Part shown: in pieces, positions 58,961-64,000 of the stretch
Position numbering within the stretch: the stretch's first letter is position 1
How the letters are laid out: the number at the start of each line of letters is the position of its first letter
Assembly: GCF_012849555.1 (NCBI RefSeq)
Contig: NZ_CP051685.1
Coordinates: 2,480,001 to 2,544,000, forward strand
Reading direction: 5' to 3'
DNA length: 64,000 bases
DNA from: Massilia forsythiae
Lineage (GTDB): Bacteria > Pseudomonadota > Gammaproteobacteria > Burkholderiales > Burkholderiaceae_D
Notes under the pieces: model-generated
Databases searched by the model: none
What the model was told of the DNA's origin: nothing
Seen by the model: the letters and a program-made list of their open reading frames with translations, nothing else
Translations under genes and position numbers: made by a program

Positions 58961-60904
58961 TCAGGTCAATGGCATCTGCTCTACGCCCATACGATGACGC
59001 AGAAGGAAACCATCGTCATTATCTGCGTAGAGCCTGAGGCGTACGTACGGACGGAACGCCTCGACAGGTTCTGTTGATGTGGTGACAATGTACTGAGTTG
59101 AATCATCCCCTGCCGACGCCACATGGCCCAGCAGAGCCCACAGCATGGATTCACTCATTTCAGCCTCCCGGGGCGAGTCATGCAATAGGAACCCCGGGTG
59201 ATAGCTTTGTGCGTTGCTGCTGTCGAGCAGACAGGCGATGTCTCCAGCCAGGATTTCGAGAACCTTGAAGGTTGTGGAGTGCATCGGCCCCATCTGAAAA
59301 GGACGGGTGCGGCGCTTGTCGTCGTTACTTAGCACTCCCCAATGAAATGAGGGAAGGGCCTTGGCAACGGCATGCATGGCACTGCTGATGACCTGATGCC
59401 GACCGTTCAATGCGGCCCGTTCCTTGTCAAGCCGGATTTGAAGCTGGTCATGGCGGCGTTGAGTCGATTCAAGTTGCCGCTCCACCGATACGATATCAGC
59501 TGTGGATGACTTCCCAGTCGCGATGCCGTCGTAGTGCTCGTAATCTTCGAGGGCATCATCAAGCAACTGGGCTGCAGACAACGATTGCGCCTGCCTCGTG
59601 CTCAAGGCGGTGGTTTTTTTATCGATGTCGGCCAGTTCTAAATCGATTGGAGCAATATCGGCTCTCAATTCTTGAAGCCTGCTGCGCAGAGGCAGCATGT
59701 CATTCTCGAGAGCTTGCGTGGATCGTTGATGCCCTGTGATGCGTTGGCTTCGATCAAGCTGTGTCTGCTCGATTCGACTAATCACATAGCTGCAGTCCCT
59801 GCGCAAAAGGTTCCCGGCATCGCAACGTGTGGGCAGCTGTTGCTGCAATGACGCGGCCTCGTTTTGCAGTTCCGTTACGCGTTGCATGTCGCCTGCAATC
59901 AATGCTTCTATCTGCTGGATTTCGTTGGTCAGAAGATCTATGCTGCTTTTCAGGGGGGCACGTGTTTCCAGCCAGCTTTGGCGCCTTGCCGTGAGCTCTT
60001 CCCGCTCAGCTTCAATGTCGCGCAGTTCTTGCTGATAAGCGCCTTGCCGCTGCTTGGCGAGCCCGATCAGGTTGGGGAGTTCAAGCAAGCCATCCTGCCG
60101 GAACGGCGTGGTGGCAGACACGTTGAGGCGGCGTGTCAATTGGCGGCGCACGTGCGTGAGCAAACGAGCTGGCTCCTCTCGCAAGTCTTGCAGCTTGGTC
60201 TTTTGCTCCTCCAGCGTCTTGGCGGTGCTGTCCAGCTCACGTAATGTCCCGGCATCGTGCATCAGGCCCAGCACGATCTGCATCAATGCGGCCGGTGACT
60301 TTGCTGGCAGGCTGAATTTGACTCCATCTGAGCGCCATTGATAGTAGTTTTGATAACGGGCGTTCTGGTCACGCGAACACCAGGCAAGTATCTGGTGCCA
60401 TTCGATGGGCTGCTCAGACCCCGGCAGCTTCTGTACAGGCAGTATTGCCACCAGATGCTGCCGGAGCGCAGTTTGGTAGGCACTTAACTCGTTTTCGACC
60501 TCATTGGCCGCCAGTTGTCGCCAGTCGGCCGTGCGGGATGCCCGGTATTGTTTTCGATACGCCCACGGTTTAAGAACTGTCCACACCTCGCCGCCGACGT
60601 GCACGCGGGCCGCCACCGCTCCTTCTTTCAATTTGCGGCTGTGCAGCAGTTCGTCGCGTAGGGTTGAGCCATCGGACCAGAGAGGATCGTCCAGCACGAA
60701 GCGCAACAATTGGCATAAGGCCGTTTTGCCGACCCCGTGGCCGGCGCTGCCCTTGCCAGGCGGCGAAACGATTAGGTTGAGTCCGCACCGAAAAGGAATC
60801 TCGCGTAACGGTTGCAAAGTTGTCAGTGAATCCAGCAGCCACAATGTTTCCACCCATAGGCGTGGTCTTGCATGGTCAATTGGGGGAGCGGCCGCGTCAT
60901 CCAT
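58961..60904 (-). CDS. SMC/RecF-like coiled-coil ATPase
   Basis: 647-aa ATPase. Seen: N-terminal P-loop LIVSPPGKGSAGHGVGKTAL (GHGVGKT, close to the N-G-V-G-K-T form of RecF-like proteins), long coiled coils around residues 220-510 (LEEQKTKLQDLREEPARLL, ERQLESTQRRHDQLQIRLDK), and a C-terminal Walker-B-like segment GFLLHDSPREAEMSESMLWA. Exact family not recognised (compare ABC-3C/DUF2326-type proteins). Its ATG overlaps the methylase stop by 8 bases, indicating coupled translation. In known systems such ATPases sense DNA ends or intruding DNA and control a nuclease. Confidence 0.85.
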   Translation of the reverse strand: MDDAAAPPIDHARPRLWVETLWLLDSLTTLQPLREIPFRCGLNLIVSPPGKGSAGHGVGKTALCQLLRFVLDDPLWSDGSTLRDELLHSRKLKEGAVAARVHVGGEVWTVLKPWAYRKQYRASRTADWRQLAANEVENELSAYQTALRQHLVAILPVQKLPGSEQPIEWHQILAWCSRDQNARYQNYYQWRSDGVKFSLPAKSPAALMQIVLGLMHDAGTLRELDSTAKTLEEQKTKLQDLREEPARLLTHVRRQLTRRLNVSATTPFRQDGLLELPNLIGLAKQRQGAYQQELRDIEAEREELTARRQSWLETRAPLKSSIDLLTNEIQQIEALIAGDMQRVTELQNEAASLQQQLPTRCDAGNLLRRDCSYVISRIEQTQLDRSQRITGHQRSTQALENDMLPLRSRLQELRADIAPIDLELADIDKKTTALSTRQAQSLSAAQLLDDALEDYEHYDGIATGKSSTADIVSVERQLESTQRRHDQLQIRLDKERAALNGRHQVISSAMHAVAKALPSFHWGVLSNDDKRRTRPFQMGPMHSTTFKVLEILAGDIACLLDSSNAQSYHPGFLLHDSPREAEMSESMLWALLGHVASAGDDSTQYIVTTSTEPVEAFRPYVRLRLYADNDDGFLLRHRMGVEQMPLT

Positions 60905-63900
60905 AGCTTTTATCCCTGTTTTCGCCGGGTCGAACTTCCGATGTGGAACCTACCAGAACTTCAGCCAAGGCAGACTCTTGGTGGCGACGAGCCGCTATCA
61001 AAGCGCGAGCCAGTGCTTCGGTGCGATGGTCACCCAAGACTTCTGCTTGCGCCTGTGCATCTCGGATTGACAGGGGAGCTGTTACCGGCACACCCAACAG
61101 AGCGCGAAGCCAACTGCAAATGTGCCCCCACCGTTCCGTATTCACGGGTGCTAACCAAGCTTGCAGAACCTCTGCGTTCGGAGTTCCGGCTGGGAGCCGG
61201 GCGCCGACAATTCGCCGCAGCTGATTGTCATCACATGGCCCGGCTTGTTGCAGCACGTCGAATAGTAGGCCGGCAAGCCAATCTTCTGCTGTGGACGCCG
61301 GTGTGGTGCCTTCCGCGTAGATCGGCAATGGAGCCCTGCGGCGGACCGGCTTGGGTGCCGGCGTCGTGGTCGGTTGTTGCACTTCCAAAGCATCCCATGC
61401 AGCCAATACCAACTGTTGGGTTCGATATTGCTTTGTGCCGGGAATGCGCTCCTTGTTCTTGAGGACGCGGAAGGTTTCGCTGGGATAGCCCTCGCCCATG
61501 ACATCGGCGGGGTCCAAGATGTAGCGCAGTTCGTCGCGCGTCAAGCCGTACAGCCGGGCGTAGTAGGCATCGAGTTCAGCCCGCAGAACAGCGCGACGGT
61601 CGGGGTCGAAGGCGAAAGGCGGACCGTCAAAGTTCAGGTCTTTGGCCCAGTCACACAGATCCCGAGCCGTGTAGGTCAGTTCGAGTACCCGCGGGACGAT
61701 GAACGCGAGGTCGGCGGGCGTGTAGTGTTCGGGAGCGAAAACTGGTATCTGTCGAAGCGTAAAAAGTGTCAGCGATGTGCCGCCGACCTTTTGTCGAACA
61801 ACAAAGTCACAAGTAAGACTGTCGAGGTTTGCAAGTAGTGCTGCAATTCTGTCTGGCGTGGTCCCAGGAAACATCAGCAGATACTTGTTTCCAATGGCGG
61901 CTCGAGGTATCACGCTTGAAATTAGTGTCCTGTAGTCAGTCGCCCTGCAAATGTCGCGCCATCCAATAAGCCAATTTTTTGACCATTTGACTTTCTCCAA
62001 GCGAGAGTCAAGCTCCTCGGCATCTACCCAGTACCGAGGCGTGATAGAAAAGTTCGCATCTCTTTTCTCACTCTCGCTTAGTTCTCGACTGTCACCGCTC
62101 GGTGTATACGTAGCCCATCGATGATCAAACTGATGGATCATTTTTGCCTCATATAGCGGTACGGCGTCGACGCCTGCTTGGTCAAGAAAGAGGTGGCTGT
62201 CTTCAGCCATATGGAAGAGTCTAGTGTGAAAGGTTAGACCCCAGGGGTTTCCACCCTCTTGGGCTTCGTTAATCAGCACTGGCGCGGCGCGATAGAGCTT
62301 CTTTGTGAGATCGGCGTCGCGCGTGCTACGGAACACCGCGCAGGTCAGTGTGTTGGGATTGATGAGCCGGAACTCGTCAGGGCTGAGGGTAAAACGGCGC
62401 CTGGGGTCAGACAGCTGATCAACTTGGCTTGCAAAGCAAACAAATTCGGCCCGGTTCGCTGTCCCAAGGGTCAATAGGCAAAACTTGAAGCTGCGGTGTA
62501 CCGATGGAAAGACGGCATCGCGATTCTCGATGTCATACAAACTCACCAAGCGGCTCTGCTGTGTGATGTGTCCAAAAAAGGCTTTGGTGCTGTCATCGGT
62601 AGCAATCCCGGTAGGCACAATAAAGCCTGCTCGCCCATTGCCCGAATGGATCTGCAGAATGGTTTCCGCAAATAGCGCATAAGTATTGACATCGCCAATG
62701 CCTGTCAGCGGATAGCGCCCTCCATCTTTTCCACCCACATGGGCAAAGAGGCTGGCCGCTTCCGCCGTGCGGCGGGCAGTGATGAATTCATCGTACAAAC
62801 TCTTTTCGGCTTCATCCTCCTGCGTCACCTGGGCGAGATCGGGGTAAAGGTGTCGCGCTAACATGCCCTCGCTGAGCCATTGGATGCGCTTTGTTCGTTC
62901 CGCCTTGTTGCGAGCCCCAGCCACGTCGCGATGGCGAGTGGCAAAGAACTCTTCTTCCTGCAGCTTGATGCGTTCCCACGGCGGATTGCCAAGCACGCAG
63001 TCGAAGCCACCTTGAGCAAATACCTGTGGAAAGGCCAATGGCCAGTGGAAGACCCGAGCCTGCTGGCAGGCAGCTTGTGCTGCGGCCAGGGCGGCCTGCT
63101 GTCCGGTCTGTAAGGTGGAGCCCTGCAGAGTGAGGACCAGTGTTGTGGTGGTTGGAATAGCCTCGGCGTTGGCCGAAGTCTTGGGCAGTAGGTAGGCCCC
63201 CAGCAATGCATTGGCCGCAGCGGCCAAGTGGCTGGTGCGTGCTGTTTGCAGATAGAGGGCGTAGGCTTGGGCCTTGGCCTCGATTTCAGTGGTACTGCTT
63301 TCCGGCAAGGTCTCAATAGCTCGAAGCTGTGTCAGACCATGAGTATCCTCCAACTGCAGCCGGGCTTGTCGGCTCTTGCGTTCGGTGGCGAGCTGTTTGA
63401 GCGCGGCCGTATTGGCCTTGGTCAAGGCCTTGCACACCTCTTTGTCGTCACCGGACAGGGGCTTAAAGGCGTCTTTCGCTATGCCGAACTCAAGGGCTTT
63501 AAGGTCGATGAGGCCTAAAAGCGCATCGCCCACTTGTAGGTGATGATCCAGAAAGCTCAAGGGACGGCCTTCTTCGAAACCCTCTAGCCAGAGCGCGGTG
63601 CGGGCGAGTTCAATGGCCATAGGGTTGCGGTCCACCCCGAAGATACAGCGCGCCACCACCTCGCGCAGAGCGTGGCGGTAGTCTTGTGGGCGCACGGCAC
63701 CCTCCTGACCAGTCTCAACGCTGCGCAGTTCGGCCAGCTTTTCCGCCAGCCGGCGGGCTGCTGCCAGCAGAAAGTGGCCGCTACCGCAAGCGGGATCCAT
63801 CACTCGGATGGATAGCAGGGCTTGCGTGGGATTGTTGGCGTGGGCCATTAGGCGCTGTTCGATAACGGGGTCCAGCGCACTTTTGATCAGCTCCTGCACT

Positions 63901-64000
63901 AGGCTGTCAGGTGTGTAGTAGCTGCCTGAGGTTTTGCGGGCATTGCCTGCGGTGCTGCCTTCTTCGGTGATGCCAACAAAGCCGAATCGGCGCGCAGGCA
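60897..64000 (-). CDS. Eco57I-type N6-adenine methyltransferase, 5' end beyond window
   Basis: Large class I methyltransferase; over 1030 residues are visible and the start lies beyond 64000. Before the first in-window GTG (63899) the frame continues with KTSGSYYTPDSLVQELIKSA, the hallmark leader of these enzymes. Seen: SAM motif VMDPACGSGHFLLAAARRL, catalytic DCVLGNPPWERIKLQEEEFF (NPPW, adenine-N6 type), RAGFIVPTGIATDDSTKAFF, and a target-recognition-like C-terminal half. No PD-(D/E)XK nuclease motif was seen, so cutting probably depends on another gene. DISARM DrmMI and PglX are the closest types in layout. Confidence 0.9.
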   Translation of the reverse strand, partial: PARRFGFVGITEEGSTAGNARKTSGSYYTPDSLVQELIKSALDPVIEQRLMAHANNPTQALLSIRVMDPACGSGHFLLAAARRLAEKLAELRSVETGQEGAVRPQDYRHALREVVARCIFGVDRNPMAIELARTALWLEGFEEGRPLSFLDHHLQVGDALLGLIDLKALEFGIAKDAFKPLSGDDKEVCKALTKANTAALKQLATERKSRQARLQLEDTHGLTQLRAIETLPESSTTEIEAKAQAYALYLQTARTSHLAAAANALLGAYLLPKTSANAEAIPTTTTLVLTLQGSTLQTGQQAALAAAQAACQQARVFHWPLAFPQVFAQGGFDCVLGNPPWERIKLQEEEFFATRHRDVAGARNKAERTKRIQWLSEGMLARHLYPDLAQVTQEDEAEKSLYDEFITARRTAEAASLFAHVGGKDGGRYPLTGIGDVNTYALFAETILQIHSGNGRAGFIVPTGIATDDSTKAFFGHITQQSRLVSLYDIENRDAVFPSVHRSFKFCLLTLGTANRAEFVCFASQVDQLSDPRRRFTLSPDEFRLINPNTLTCAVFRSTRDADLTKKLYRAAPVLINEAQEGGNPWGLTFHTRLFHMAEDSHLFLDQAGVDAVPLYEAKMIHQFDHRWATYTPSGDSRELSESEKRDANFSITPRYWVDAEELDSRLEKVKWSKNWLIGWRDICRATDYRTLISSVIPRAAIGNKYLLMFPGTTPDRIAALLANLDSLTCDFVVRQKVGGTSLTLFTLRQIPVFAPEHYTPADLAFIVPRVLELTYTARDLCDWAKDLNFDGPPFAFDPDRRAVLRAELDAYYARLYGLTRDELRYILDPADVMGEGYPSETFRVLKNKERIPGTKQYRTQQLVLAAWDALEVQQPTTTPAPKPVRRRAPLPIYAEGTTPASTAEDWLAGLLFDVLQQAGPCDDNQLRRIVGARLPAGTPNAEVLQAWLAPVNTERWGHICSWLRALLGVPVTAPLSIRDAQAQAEVLGDHRTEALARALIAARRHQESALAEVLVGSTSEVRPGENRDKSYG

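Noticed and set aside
56510..64000. Prophage
   Set aside because: No integrase, terminase, portal, capsid or tail genes are visible; gene content fits a defence island instead.

Overview
The window is a GC-rich chromosome segment from a betaproteobacterium, most likely of the family Oxalobacteraceae (Massilia, Duganella or Telluria type). This rests on the glycolysis-purine gene string pgk-pyk-fba-purC-purE-purK-tsaC, on the strong G/C bias at third codon positions, and on GGGGAC-type hairpin repeats between genes. No rRNA, intact tRNA or CRISPR array was seen.

Layout. 0-5.4 kb: an M48 protease, a repeat-filled gap, a small operon (YheT-type hydrolase plus an unknown protein), a zinc-finger protein and the AzlCD exporter. 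5.5-13.6 kb: pgk, pyk, fba, purC, purE, purK and tsaC, all on the plus strand, the last four almost without gaps. 13.8-17.6 kb: two lipoprotein esterases and an OmpW-like porin. 17.8-26.8 kb: gcdH, a flavin reductase, msrA, cfa, a hemerythrin-PdxH fusion, tcdA, an FKBP isomerase, cysK, and an ArsR/CDF metal-efflux operon. 27.2-33.2 kb: two large M16 metallopeptidases facing each other. 33.2-42.8 kb: a phosphoesterase lipoprotein, pncC, a hybrid kinase with a REC-PAS-GGDEF-EAL-REC protein, thiL, a SemiSWEET and a ROK regulator. 42.9-49.9 kb: maeB, then a D-rhamnose polysaccharide set (gmd, rmd, two glycosyltransferases). 50-56.4 kb: an HD-GYP regulator coupled to a large MHYT hybrid kinase, another kinase and a VOC protein.

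56.5-64 kb looks acquired. Base composition is visibly less GC-rich. The stretch begins with a VapBC toxin-antitoxin pair, then a terminator next to a tRNA 3'-end-like fragment (a candidate attachment site), an HTH protein, and a tightly packed minus-strand operon: a large Eco57I-type adenine methyltransferase (its 5' end lies beyond the window), a coiled-coil SMC/RecF-like ATPase and an HNH endonuclease. This is the best candidate for an incompletely described defence system.

Other points worth attention are two apparent single-base frameshifts (the 3' end of gcdH and the 5' end of the hemerythrin-PdxH gene), several families of dispersed intergenic hairpin repeats, and in-frame tandem repeats inside a c-di-GMP protein and the PdxH linker.
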